Shown: positions 15,318-22,554, counted from the first letter of the stretch. The stretch: 23,602 nucleotides of DNA from Oscillospiraceae bacterium (GCA_900768105.1 CAAGBQ010000104.1:1-23602); one strand, 5' to 3'. Made by a program: numbers and translations. The notes: a model not told the origin generated them from the sequence alone.

Positions 15318-16373
15318 TTGACCTACACAATAAGATTCCCGGGGCTTGGGCTTGAATTTGATGTAAGCAGGGTGGCTTTTCAAATCGGGGATATTTCGAT
15401 TTACTGGTATGCCGTAATAATTGCTGCGGGCTTTCTGCTTGCGCTTTTATTTATGTATAAAAATGCGAAGCAATTCGGAATTGATATGGACAGAGGCATA
15501 GATGTGATTTTTATTGCCATGATTCTTGGAATCGTAGGAGCACGAGCATATTTTGTCGCTTTCCAATGGGATTTATATAAGGATAATCTTGCGGAGATAT
15601 TCAATATCCGCGGTGGCGGACTTGGCTTTTATGGCGGAATAATCGGCGGAGTAATCGGTATTTTGCTTGGCTGCAAGCTCCGCAAGGTGAATTTTTGGGC
15701 ATTTCTTGATTTAGCTGCCGGAGCGGTGCTCATAGGCCAGGGAATAGGGCGCTGGGGCAACTTTGTAAACGGCGAATGCTTCGGCACAAACACAACCCTG
15801 CCTTGGGGCATGACCAGTGCGAATATAATGTCATATATTATGACCCACACTGCGGAGCAGATGGGCGCGGAGGTTGACCCCACCGTTCCGGTGCATCCCA
15901 CATTCTTTTATGAATTCGCGTGGTGCATGCTTGGGCTTTTGGTATACTGCCTTGTAATGAAAAAGCGCAAGGTGGACGGAGAAATGTTCGTGTTCTATAT
16001 CGGCTGGAACGGCTTTGGCCGTATGCTGATAGAGGGTCTTCGCACAGACAGTCTTATGATAGGAAGCATCCGTGTTTCCCAACTTCTCGGCGGACTTATG
16101 GCGCTTGCGGCGCTTGCAATTTTTGCGGTTCTTCGGGCGCGGCTGAAAAAAGCCGCCGCGGAAGGCAGCGCCCCCGTTCTTTGGCGGGATACGGAGGAAT
16201 GCCGCCTTCAGCTTGAAGGAAAGTGGGACTATAAAACAAATGCTCCGAAAGCGGAGAATGCCGGCGATGAGGAGCAGCCTGCCGAAGAATGTGCCAAAGG
16301 TACAGTCGCAGAAGAAAACGGCGAAAATTCGGCGGAGGAGCCGCAATCCAAAGAAGACGGCAGCGAAGAATAA
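15318..16373 (+). CDS. lgt: Prolipoprotein diacylglyceryl transferase
   Basis: Membrane enzyme that transfers diacylglycerol from phosphatidylglycerol to the lipobox cysteine, the first step of lipoprotein maturation. Several hydrophobic helices alternate with the signature GQGIGRWGNFVNGECFG (near residues 140-156), HPTFFYE (near 193), and IGWNGFGRMLIEGLRTDSL. At 351 residues it is about 70-80 longer than usual: after the last helix there is a hydrophilic, acidic tail (from about 275), rich in Glu, Ala and Asn, ending KEDGSEE. The start is TTG at 15318, with AAGGAG eight bases upstream. It would process the three lipoproteins encoded in this window. Confidence 0.96.
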   Translation: MTYTIRFPGLGLEFDVSRVAFQIGDISIYWYAVIIAAGFLLALLFMYKNAKQFGIDMDRGIDVIFIAMILGIVGARAYFVAFQWDLYKDNLAEIFNIRGGGLGFYGGIIGGVIGILLGCKLRKVNFWAFLDLAAGAVLIGQGIGRWGNFVNGECFGTNTTLPWGMTSANIMSYIMTHTAEQMGAEVDPTVPVHPTFFYEFAWCMLGLLVYCLVMKKRKVDGEMFVFYIGWNGFGRMLIEGLRTDSLMIGSIRVSQLLGGLMALAALAIFAVLRARLKKAAAEGSAPVLWRDTEECRLQLEGKWDYKTNAPKAENAGDEEQPAEECAKGTVAEENGENSAEEPQSKEDGSEE

Positions 16374-16391
16374 CAAAAAGGGGGGCTTCCT

Positions 16392-17255
16392 ATGGCGACA
16401 ATTATTGACGGCAAGGAAATTGCGGCAAAGGTGCGCGCAGAGCTTAAAGAGCGGGTTGACGAAATGGCAAAAACCAAAAAGCGCCGTCCAAGCCTTGCGG
16501 TAATTTTGGTGGGCGATGACCCTGCTTCTAAAATATATGTAAGGAATAAACAGCGTGCCTGTGCGGAGGTAGGCATTGCCGACGAACTCTATACTCTTGC
16601 GGCGGATGTCAGCCAGGAAAGCCTTGAATACATTATAGATTCCCTGGCACAGCGCCGCGACATTGATGGGATTTTGCTTCAAATGCCGATTCCGGAACAT
16701 CTTGACCCAAAGCGTGCGCTTGCGCACATTCCGCCGGAAAAGGATGTGGACGCCTTTTTGCCGGAAAATACCGGCCATGTTATGCGCGGAGATTACGGTC
16801 TTTTACCTTGCACTCCGGCAGGCGTTATGGAGCTTTTGCACCGTTATAATATCAGTCCTTCGGGCAAAGAGTGCGTTGTTGTGGGAAGAAGCGATATTGT
16901 CGGTAAGCCTATGGCAATGATGCTTCTCCATGAAAACGGAACGGTTACAATTTGTCACAGCCGCACAAAAAATCTTTGCGAACACACGCGCCGTGCAGAT
17001 ATTCTTGTTGTGGCGGTTGGCCGCGCAAAAATGATAACCGCCGATATGATAAAAGAGGGCGCGGTTGTGATTGATGTGGGAATGGACAGAGATGAAAACG
17101 GAAAGCTTTGTGGAGATGTGGACTTTGCTTCCGCAGAACATAAGGCGAGCTATATCACACCCGTTCCGGGCGGAGTGGGGCCGATGACGGTTGCCATGCT
17201 TATGAAAAATACGGTTGCCGCCGCAGAAATGCACATTGCGAAAGAGGGCAAATAA
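16392..17255 (+). CDS. folD: Methylenetetrahydrofolate dehydrogenase / methenyltetrahydrofolate cyclohydrolase
   Basis: Bifunctional enzyme interconverting 5,10-methylene-, methenyl- and 10-formyl-tetrahydrofolate in the cytoplasm, feeding purine and formyl-methionine synthesis. The 287 residues are standard. Catalytic Tyr49 and Lys53 sit in ASKIYVRNKQ. Also visible are LLQMPIPEHLD, KDVDAFLPENTG, PCTPAGVMELL, the NADP-binding VVGRSDIVGKPMAMMLL, VTICHSRTKNL, and PVPGGVGPMTVAMLMKNT near the end. The start is ATG at 16392 after a G-rich SD (AAAAGGGGGG), 18 bp after lgt. Confidence 0.97.
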   Translation: MATIIDGKEIAAKVRAELKERVDEMAKTKKRRPSLAVILVGDDPASKIYVRNKQRACAEVGIADELYTLAADVSQESLEYIIDSLAQRRDIDGILLQMPIPEHLDPKRALAHIPPEKDVDAFLPENTGHVMRGDYGLLPCTPAGVMELLHRYNISPSGKECVVVGRSDIVGKPMAMMLLHENGTVTICHSRTKNLCEHTRRADILVVAVGRAKMITADMIKEGAVVIDVGMDRDENGKLCGDVDFASAEHKASYITPVPGGVGPMTVAMLMKNTVAAAEMHIAKEGK

Positions 17256-17256
17256 A

Positions 17257-17778
17257 ATGGGCAAAGAAGTTGAATACGCCATAAAGCAGCTTTTGGGCAA
17301 AAATCTGCGCGACGGCTGCAACGCTTACAACGCACTTTTGGGAACAAGCCGCAAGTCGGGCGAGGTTTACGAGCATATAGACGAATTTTTCGCCATGATG
17401 AACGCTGACAGTTCCGCAGTCAGAACCCGCGCCCTCGGTCTTATCTGCGCCAACGCAAAATGGGACGGGGAGAACAAAATCGGCGGACATATAGACGAAA
17501 TTCTTTTGCATATAACGGATGAAAGCGCCATAACTGCGCGGCAGTTTATCAAGCTTCTGCCGGGCTTGGCGGCGGAAAAGCCGCAGCTTAAGGCGGAAAT
17601 TACTAAAGCGCTTAAAAATGCGGATTTTTCCGTATATCCGGAAAGCATGAGCAGCCTTGCTGCAAGGGACGCCGCGGAAGCCGTTGCGGAGATTGATGCC
17701 GGAGCGGGCAAAAAGGAATGTGTCTGCGACGGCGGCGAAGCCTCGGAGCTTTGCAAGCGCTTTGGCGTGAGTTTTTGA
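17257..17778 (+). CDS. HEAT-repeat-like protein of unknown function
   Basis: A 173-residue, mostly helical, acidic soluble protein. Residues about 8-140 look like degenerate helical repeats (DEFFAMMNADSSAVRTRALGLICANAKWD, HIDEILLHITDESAITARQFIKLLPGLAAEKPQLKAEI), which resembles a family in Clostridia often auto-named SufBD or HEAT-repeat protein; no SufB/SufD fold is evident. The end (KKECVCDGGEASELCKRFGVSF) has three cysteines. The ATG at 17257 is one base after the folD stop (TAAA then ATG), with AAAGAGGG as SD, so it is the last gene of the pcrA operon. A scaffold or binding role is likely, but the partner is unknown. Confidence 0.7.
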   Translation: MGKEVEYAIKQLLGKNLRDGCNAYNALLGTSRKSGEVYEHIDEFFAMMNADSSAVRTRALGLICANAKWDGENKIGGHIDEILLHITDESAITARQFIKLLPGLAAEKPQLKAEITKALKNADFSVYPESMSSLAARDAAEAVAEIDAGAGKKECVCDGGEASELCKRFGVSF

Positions 17779-17857
17779 TTTATGCAAAATAGTTATGCTT
17801 GCATGGCTAATATAATGAACCTATTTATGAATCCTTATAATTGAAAGAAGAATGAAT

Positions 17858-18235
17858 ATGGAACGATGGATAATACCGTGCAATATTAAATACTATGATG
17901 TGGAAAACGCTTTTGCTAGGTTGAAATGCTTAGATTGGAAGCAATCAAACAAGTCGATTGAAGTTGGAGACGAAATATATATTTATGTTGGAGCGCCTAT
18001 TAGTGCGATTAAGTATAAGTGCAGAGTCAATAAAATAAACTTATGTGGTGTTGAAATTGATGATTCTGAATTTATATTAAATGGAGAGCCGTACGAAGCA
18101 TACGGAAATCACATGGAACTTGAGTTGCTTAAAACATTCAATGGGACAGATTACGCATTGGCAGAGCTGAGAAATAAAGGCTTGCGAGGTAACATTCAAG
18201 GACCAAGAAGAGCAAAAGGAATTGTGAATGATTAA
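17858..18235 (+). CDS. Stand-alone EVE/PUA-like domain protein
   Basis: A 125-residue protein. RWIIPCNIKYYDVENAFARLKCLDWKQ, then VGDEIYIYVGAPISAIKYKCRVNKINL, and a C-terminal GLRGNIQGPRRAKGIV match the EVE-like (PUA superfamily) domain. In other bacteria this domain heads HNH or McrBC-type modification-dependent nucleases, where it reads modified bases; here no nuclease is attached or adjacent. The gene is clearly more AT-rich than the folD region. The ATG at 17858 is preferred over 17852 because AAGAAG is then seven bases away. A TATAAT at 17811-17816 may be its -10. Possibly acquired. The family is recognised by pattern; function is open. Confidence 0.72.
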   Translation: MERWIIPCNIKYYDVENAFARLKCLDWKQSNKSIEVGDEIYIYVGAPISAIKYKCRVNKINLCGVEIDDSEFILNGEPYEAYGNHMELELLKTFNGTDYALAELRNKGLRGNIQGPRRAKGIVND

Positions 18236-18271
18236 GTAATTTGAAGGTAAGCGCTTCGGCATAAGCTTTTA

Positions 18272-18308
18272 ATTAAAAATAGCGCCGCGGTCGGCTGACT
18301 GCGGCGCT
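18272..18308 (-). terminator. Terminator of the ABC-importer operon
   Basis: A 12-bp stem AGCGCCGCGGTC / GACTGCGGCGCT (one G-U pair, loop GGCT, 18281-18308) is followed on the minus strand by ATTTTTAATT. It starts eight bases after the ATPase stop and may also stop the EVE transcript arriving from the left. Confidence 0.85.
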
Positions 18309-18315
18309 TTGTGCT

Positions 18316-18966
18316 TTATATGAACTTTTCTGCGGCGGTTTTGAAGGCTTCAAGGCTTTTAAAATCGCTTTTTTTTAGGTCTGCCGCCACGGTGAACGGC
18401 GCTCCCCGAGCGATAATTATTCTGTCGCAGAGGGCAAAAGCCTCCTCGAGGCTGTGGGTTATAATCAGCGCGGTTTTCCCGGAAATTTCGCTTTTCAGCA
18501 GGGAAAGAACTTCCCCGGAGGTCTTTATGTCAAGGCCGCGCAGGGGTTCGTCTATGAAGAAGCAGTCGCCGCCGAAAGCAAGGGCGCGTGCTATGGAAAG
18601 GCGGCGGTTCATGCCGCCGGAAAGCTCCTCGGGGAGCTTTTCCTCGCAGCCCTCAAGACCGACTTTGGCAAGGTACTCGCGAGCACGCTTTGGCGAAGCT
18701 CCCACGAAGGTAATATTTTCGAGAGCCGTCTTTTGAGGAAGCAGCCGGTCCTCCTGAAAAACAAAGGACGGACGGCTTGCGGAAAAGGGCGTTACGCTGC
18801 CGGAAAAGGGCTTGAGCATGCCGCTTGAAAGCTCCATGAGCGTGGTTTTGCCGCAGCCGGAATGTCCGAGCACGCCGGTGACTTCATTTTCGCTTATTTC
18901 AATGCAAAAATCCTTGAACAGGGCTTCGTTTTCGTAAAAAAAGCTTACGTTATCAAATTTGAGCAC
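18316..18966 (-). CDS. ABC transporter ATP-binding protein (nitrate/sulfonate/taurine type)
   Basis: A 216-residue ATPase, short for the SsuB/TauB group (about 240-260). Walker A GHSGCGKTT (34-42), Q-loop FQEDRLLP, signature LSGGMNRRLSIARAL, Walker B CFFIDEPLRGLD and H-loop ITHSLEEA are all intact, so it should be active. It energises import by the permease encoded just upstream, whose gene overlaps it by 14 bp. The start is GTG at 18966, with AAAGGAG ten bases upstream. It is the last gene of the operon, with a terminator at 18272-18308. The substrate cannot be read from the ATPase. Confidence 0.93.
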   Translation of the reverse strand: MLKFDNVSFFYENEALFKDFCIEISENEVTGVLGHSGCGKTTLMELSSGMLKPFSGSVTPFSASRPSFVFQEDRLLPQKTALENITFVGASPKRAREYLAKVGLEGCEEKLPEELSGGMNRRLSIARALAFGGDCFFIDEPLRGLDIKTSGEVLSLLKSEISGKTALIITHSLEEAFALCDRIIIARGAPFTVAADLKKSDFKSLEAFKTAAEKFI

Positions 18967-19699
18967 GGCGGCGTTCTCCTTTCAGTATCAGCCTCTGCAC
19001 GGCTTTTTCCAAGAGCACGCTCAAAAGCACCGTGACCGCCGTCCAAGCGAAAAGCTCGGTGGTTTCAAGGTAAATCTTTGAATCATGCAGCGCCGTGCCG
19101 ACGGAGCTTTTGTAGGGGCAGATAACCTCTGCGGCAACTCCGGCTTTCCAAGCCATGCCCATGGCGCTGTTTACGGCGGCAAGAAAGTAGGGGCGCACGG
19201 CGGGAAGATATATTCCGGATAAAATTTTGCTTTTCGGCACGGAAAAGCAGCGCGCCATGGCGAGCAAATGCTCATCCGTGCTCAAAATTCCCTTCTCCGT
19301 ATTTGCCCATACCGCAGGTATGACCACGAGCATGGAGGTGAGCACCGGAACCTTGCCGAGGCTGAGCCAAATCACCGCCAATATGATGAACGAGGCAACC
19401 GGAGTGGCCTTGATTACGGAGAGAATGGGGCGCAGCAGCATGGAGGCTAGGCGGCTTTTTGCGGTGAGCACCGCCGTGAGCACGCCGAGCACGGAGCCGA
19501 GCAAAAAGCCCTTTGTAACGCGCAAAAGGGAGGTCGCCACACCAAGCCAAAAGCTTTTTGTCTGACAAAGCTCGGCTATTTTGAGCACCACCGAAATGGG
19601 CGACGGCACCAAAAGCTCGCAGCCCACCGCGGCGGAAATCCCCGCCCACACCAGCAGCCAGAAAATGAGCACCGCTGCGTGCTCACAGAACTTTTTCAT
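18953..19699 (-). CDS. ABC transporter permease (SsuC/TauC-like)
   Basis: A 248-residue inner-membrane permease with about six hydrophobic helices. The cytoplasmic EAA-like loop reads AWKAGVAAEVICPYKSSVGTALHDSKIY, the form used by the nitrate/sulfonate/bicarbonate importer group; the earlier stretch GKVPVLTSMLVVIPAVWANTEKG is also typical. The ATG at 19699 is chosen with AAAGGCGG upstream; an in-frame GTG at 19717 would place the start before that SD. It is separated from the upstream binding-protein gene by 70 bp that contain a perfect hairpin (19731-19759). Confidence 0.93.
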   Translation of the reverse strand: MKKFCEHAAVLIFWLLVWAGISAAVGCELLVPSPISVVLKIAELCQTKSFWLGVATSLLRVTKGFLLGSVLGVLTAVLTAKSRLASMLLRPILSVIKATPVASFIILAVIWLSLGKVPVLTSMLVVIPAVWANTEKGILSTDEHLLAMARCFSVPKSKILSGIYLPAVRPYFLAAVNSAMGMAWKAGVAAEVICPYKSSVGTALHDSKIYLETTELFAWTAVTVLLSVLLEKAVQRLILKGERRRAQI

Positions 19700-19730
19700 A
19701 CGCTCGCCGCCTTTCACAAAAATTCAAACT

Positions 19731-19759
19731 ATGCGCGCCCTTATAAAAAGGGCGCGCAT
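19731..19759 (-). repeat. Perfect intercistronic hairpin after the binding-protein gene
   Basis: ATGCGCGCCC / GGGCGCGCAT (19731-19740 and 19750-19759) with a 9-nt loop, 10 nt after the binding-protein stop. The following minus-strand sequence has no immediate U-run. Similar hairpins after binding-protein genes in other importer operons stabilise the upstream message or attenuate the permease. Confidence 0.7.
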
Positions 19760-19769
19760 TTTGCTAAAA

Positions 19770-20723
19770 TCAGTAGCTTTGATAGAAGTCGTCTCCGGGC
19801 ATTTTGCCGCCGATTCCGGCGGGATTTGCCTCATAAACAACACCGAGGAAGTTTTCAAGCTTTGCTTTGTAATTCTCCCCATGGAACCAAACTATATTGC
19901 AGCGGGGAATGGCGTTTTTCGTAATTTCCTCGGCGGCAATTTCATATTTTGCGATAAGCTTTGCGGCATCGGCGGGCTGTGCATTGGTAAAAGCAACGCT
20001 GCTTGCATACTCTTTAACAAAGGCTTTAACTGCATCGGGATGCGCTTCGAGGAACTCGGTACGCACGGCTATGCCGCCCATGGTAAGCTCGCCGCCGCCG
20101 AGTGCCTCCCACTCGCGGGTGAGGTCGAGAGCCACGCGGAAGGAGCCGTTTTTGGTGGTAACGGTGGTCACAAAAGGCTCCGGCAGCATGACAATATCAT
20201 ATTCGCCGGAGAGGGCAAGGGTAGCCGCCTCGGAGTGCTCGGAAGCCCAGAAAATTTCGGCGGAAACGCCGTTTTGCTCAAGGATATAGTTGAGCACGTA
20301 CTCTGCGGTGCTGCCTTGACCGGAGGCAAGAATGGTTTTACCCTCAAGGTCGGCAACAGAATTTATTCTGTCGCCATTTTCCAAAATATATAGAACGCCG
20401 AGGGCGTTCACGCCCAAAACGGTGATTTTTCCCTCGGTTTTATTGTAGAGGGTGGAGATTGCATTGGTGGGCAGAGCAGCCATATCCATGTCGCCGCTTA
20501 TAAGCTGACCGGTGAGCACGTCGGGTGCTCCTGCAATGGTGAAATTGTAGCTGTTTGCGGAAAGTCCCTGCTCGTTTTGATCCATAAGCCACGCTGCGCC
20601 CATTCCGGTGGGACCTTTGAGCACGCCTATATTTACGGTAACGCCGGTTTTTTCGTTTTTTGAGCACGCAGCCATGCCGATGAGCATGACGGCGGCAAGA
20701 AACAGTGTGAGAATTTTTTTCAT
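19770..20723 (-). CDS. ABC transporter substrate-binding lipoprotein (NMT1/SsuA-like)
   Basis: A 317-residue extracellular binding protein. The signal peptide MKKILTLFLAAVMLIGMAAC has a lipobox with Cys20 as the lipid anchor. The mature part follows the SsuA/NMT1 pattern: VNIGVLKGPTGMGAAWL, ISGDMDMAALPTNAISTLYNK, GKTILASGQGSTAEYVLNYILEQNGV, and DIVMLPEPFVTT. This group binds small organic ligands such as sulfonates, nitrate or thiamine-precursor pyrimidines; none is indicated here. The start at 20723 follows GGAGGAAAATGAA; an ATG five bases earlier is out of frame. The gap to the upstream regulator gene is one base. Confidence 0.93.
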   Translation of the reverse strand: MKKILTLFLAAVMLIGMAACSKNEKTGVTVNIGVLKGPTGMGAAWLMDQNEQGLSANSYNFTIAGAPDVLTGQLISGDMDMAALPTNAISTLYNKTEGKITVLGVNALGVLYILENGDRINSVADLEGKTILASGQGSTAEYVLNYILEQNGVSAEIFWASEHSEAATLALSGEYDIVMLPEPFVTTVTTKNGSFRVALDLTREWEALGGGELTMGGIAVRTEFLEAHPDAVKAFVKEYASSVAFTNAQPADAAKLIAKYEIAAEEITKNAIPRCNIVWFHGENYKAKLENFLGVVYEANPAGIGGKMPGDDFYQSY

Positions 20724-20724
20724 T

Positions 20725-21405
20725 TCATTTTCCTCCGATAATTTTATTAAAAACCCGTTCGGGCTTAAGAATAACAATGTTCCTTCCGTCCCGCTTGAGC
20801 ACACCATCCTCTGCGAGCAGGTCAACGGCGCGGTACAGCGAGGCTCGCCCCACGCCTATTGAATTTGCCGCCTTGGACATTGAGCACGGCAGGGAAAATT
20901 CCGTTCTGCCGCCGGAAACATCACAGAGCCACCGGAGAAAACGCTCCGGCGTTTCGCCCTCTGCAAAGGTGCCTATGCGGGAATTGAGAAAGTGGATTTT
21001 TTGTGAAAGCAGCGTAACATACGCCTTGGCAAATTCCGGCGAGGAAGCAAAGGCCTCCTCGATAAGCTCCTTTGGAAAAACCGCCATGCGGCAAGGCTCC
21101 TCCGCCACTATTTCCGACGGAAAATCCTGCTCGTAAAAGAGCGTGGCCATGCCGAAAACATCCCCTCGATGGAGCAGATTTATCACGGTGCGCCGCCCGT
21201 CGCCGCCGATTTTGCAGACGGAAGCGCTGCCCTTTAGAATGACGATAAGGCAGCGGGCGAAGCTGTTTTCGGTCATAACGGCGTCGCCTTTTTCAAAGGC
21301 GGCTATTTTTGCGCGGCCGCTTTTTATCCAGTGCTCGCAGTCGCTTTGCCGCAGAACGGCAAAAAGCGGGTTCGAAAAAAGAGCCTCTTTATCCTTGCTT
21401 GTCAC
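20725..21405 (-). CDS. Crp/Fnr-family transcriptional regulator
   Basis: A 226-residue regulator. An N-terminal cyclic-nucleotide-binding-like beta roll (about 35-120: GDAVMTENSFARCLIVILKGSASVCKIGGDGRRTVINLLHRGDVFG) is followed by a long dimerisation helix and a C-terminal winged helix (SMSKAANSIGVGRASLYRAVDLLAEDGVLKRDGRNIVI, about 175-215). There is no N-terminal Fnr-type four-cysteine cluster, so oxygen sensing by an Fe-S cluster is unlikely; the effector is unknown. The start is GTG at 21405, with GAGGGA upstream. Its stop overlaps the SD of the binding-protein gene, and it is the first gene of the importer operon, so it probably regulates that operon, perhaps including itself. Confidence 0.92.
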   Translation of the reverse strand: MTSKDKEALFSNPLFAVLRQSDCEHWIKSGRAKIAAFEKGDAVMTENSFARCLIVILKGSASVCKIGGDGRRTVINLLHRGDVFGMATLFYEQDFPSEIVAEEPCRMAVFPKELIEEAFASSPEFAKAYVTLLSQKIHFLNSRIGTFAEGETPERFLRWLCDVSGGRTEFSLPCSMSKAANSIGVGRASLYRAVDLLAEDGVLKRDGRNIVILKPERVFNKIIGGK

Positions 21406-21429
21406 AAAAATCCCTCGTTTCTGTTTCAA

Positions 21430-21458
21430 ATGATACACTATTCCGGAGGAAATGTCAA
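21430..21458 (-). promoter_or_regulatory. Promoter of the regulator/importer operon
   Basis: TTGACA (21458-21453), 17 nt, TATCAT (21435-21430), about 18 nt before the GTG start region. No clear symmetric Crp/Fnr-type site was recognised around it. Confidence 0.8.
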
Positions 21459-21495
21459 TAAAAATTTAACAGCCCGAGAAAATAAATTTTTCGGA

Positions 21496-21526
21496 ACAAA
21501 AAAGCAGCCCTGCGGTAGGGCTGCTT
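21496..21526 (-). terminator. Terminator of the AT-rich lipoprotein transcript
   Basis: A 10-bp stem AAGCAGCCCT / AGGGCTGCTT (21502-21511 and 21517-21526) with a 5-nt loop is followed on the minus strand by TTTTTTGTTCC. The 94 bp between this stop and the lipoprotein stop hold nothing else that I recognise. Confidence 0.85.
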
Positions 21527-21620
21527 AAAATCAGGATTAATTATTTGCTTAAAGTAAGATTTGCCATGCCACGCCATGCTTAAAGAAACATACTGCGTGG
21601 GCTGGCGTAATAGTTAGTGC

Positions 21621-22454
21621 TCAAAAAAGGATGTCTGTAAATCTTTCTATCTCATAGATACCAAAGAATGGGTCATAATATTGATTGCCATCGCTTAAAA
21701 ACAGGGTTGTTTTGTCTGTTGCAACTATTACTGTGTGCTGATAGGTACAGGTTTCTGCATAGCTATAATCTTGGTCTGGGTTATCTGGATCTGTGAAATT
21801 AATTCTTAAAGTGCACTTATAGAGATTTCCAGATGGATCATATTCCAAAGTAAAGTTTTGGTTAAGTGCGGTGGGGAAAGAACTACTGAAAGACATAAGA
21901 TTAGAAGAGTCATCTTGAGAATAAGAAAAATTATGACGATTACAAATAATATGGTCACCTGACCGAATATACTTTTCGGAAATAATATTACCTGTATCAT
22001 TATAAGAGTATTCTATTGTACAATATAAATTGGAATTGTCGTTGTATATATTCGCCTTTGCTAGTGAGCCGTTCAAGTTATAAATATACTCTATATAGCA
22101 TATAAGTAAATCTAAATCATATTTGTAAGCTTCAATAATTTTTCCTTCAGAATTACATTTGTAATCATACCAATAATCTATTTTTCCGTCACGATATGTA
22201 AATGACTTTTGCAGAAAGCCGCTGTTGGAATATTCAAAAACCGTTTTCAGATTGTCGATTCCAAAGTGCGGATTAGTCGTAGATATTTCCGATAAATTTC
22301 CATCTTCGTTGTAGCTAAACTTTTGACTGACAGTTTCTTCGGTAGAATCAACAAGACAATCTATTGCGCTTATTACACTTATTTTTTGCGAAGCTGGCTT
22401 GCAAGATGTTAATATGAGAGAAAACATTATCAGAATGAAAATAGTCTTTTTCAT
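21621..22454 (-). CDS. Putative lipoprotein with seven YD/RHS-like repeats
   Basis: A 277-residue protein. The signal peptide MKKTIFILIMFSLILTSC has a lipobox, with Cys18 as the anchor. The mature part contains about seven copies of a [FY]xYxxxGxL unit, at about residues 46, 73, 97, 123, 149, 176 and 203, with a period of 25-27 residues (for example FSYNEDGNL, YIYNLNGSL, YSYNDTGNI, LEYDPSGNL). This resembles YD/RHS beta-strand repeats, but the protein is far too short for an RHS toxin shell. The gene is AT-rich, unlike both neighbours. SD GAGGT precedes the ATG at 22454, whose ATGA overlaps the stop of a 24-codon frame upstream. A surface-exposed role is inferred; the function is unknown. Confidence 0.78.
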   Translation of the reverse strand: MKKTIFILIMFSLILTSCKPASQKISVISAIDCLVDSTEETVSQKFSYNEDGNLSEISTTNPHFGIDNLKTVFEYSNSGFLQKSFTYRDGKIDYWYDYKCNSEGKIIEAYKYDLDLLICYIEYIYNLNGSLAKANIYNDNSNLYCTIEYSYNDTGNIISEKYIRSGDHIICNRHNFSYSQDDSSNLMSFSSSFPTALNQNFTLEYDPSGNLYKCTLRINFTDPDNPDQDYSYAETCTYQHTVIVATDKTTLFLSDGNQYYDPFFGIYEIERFTDILF

Positions 22455-22525
22455 ACACTACCTCTATTCATAAACATTCTGTTTATTCGCAAAAAAGAAT
22501 TGTTTTTATTTTTGTTTTGTTCCAT
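22451..22525 (-). CDS. 24-residue small ORF, translationally coupled to the lipoprotein gene
   Basis: Reads M-E-Q-N-K-N-K-N-N-S-F-L-R-I-N-R-M-F-M-N then R-G-S-V. It is preceded by a strong SD (TTGGAGGAAA, ending six bases before the ATG), and its TGA overlaps the lipoprotein ATG as ATGA. It is the first frame on the transcript from the promoter at 22606-22578. The peptide is basic and rich in Asn and Lys, with no signal sequence or transmembrane helix. It may be a leader peptide that couples translation of the lipoprotein, or a product in its own right. Support is from signals only; no family was recognised. Confidence 0.5.
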   Translation of the reverse strand: MEQNKNKNNSFLRINRMFMNRGSV

Positions 22526-22554
22526 TTTATTTTCCTCCAAATTAAGTTTATCTA

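Noticed and set aside
17257..17778. SufB/SufD Fe-S assembly protein
   Set aside because: Similar proteins carry that automatic name, but the sequence is a short helical-repeat protein, with no SufBD core and no suf genes nearby.
21430..21458. Possible Crp/Fnr site at the regulator's own promoter
   Set aside because: No two-fold symmetric TGTGA- or TTGAT-type site was found; autoregulation remains an inference from gene order only.
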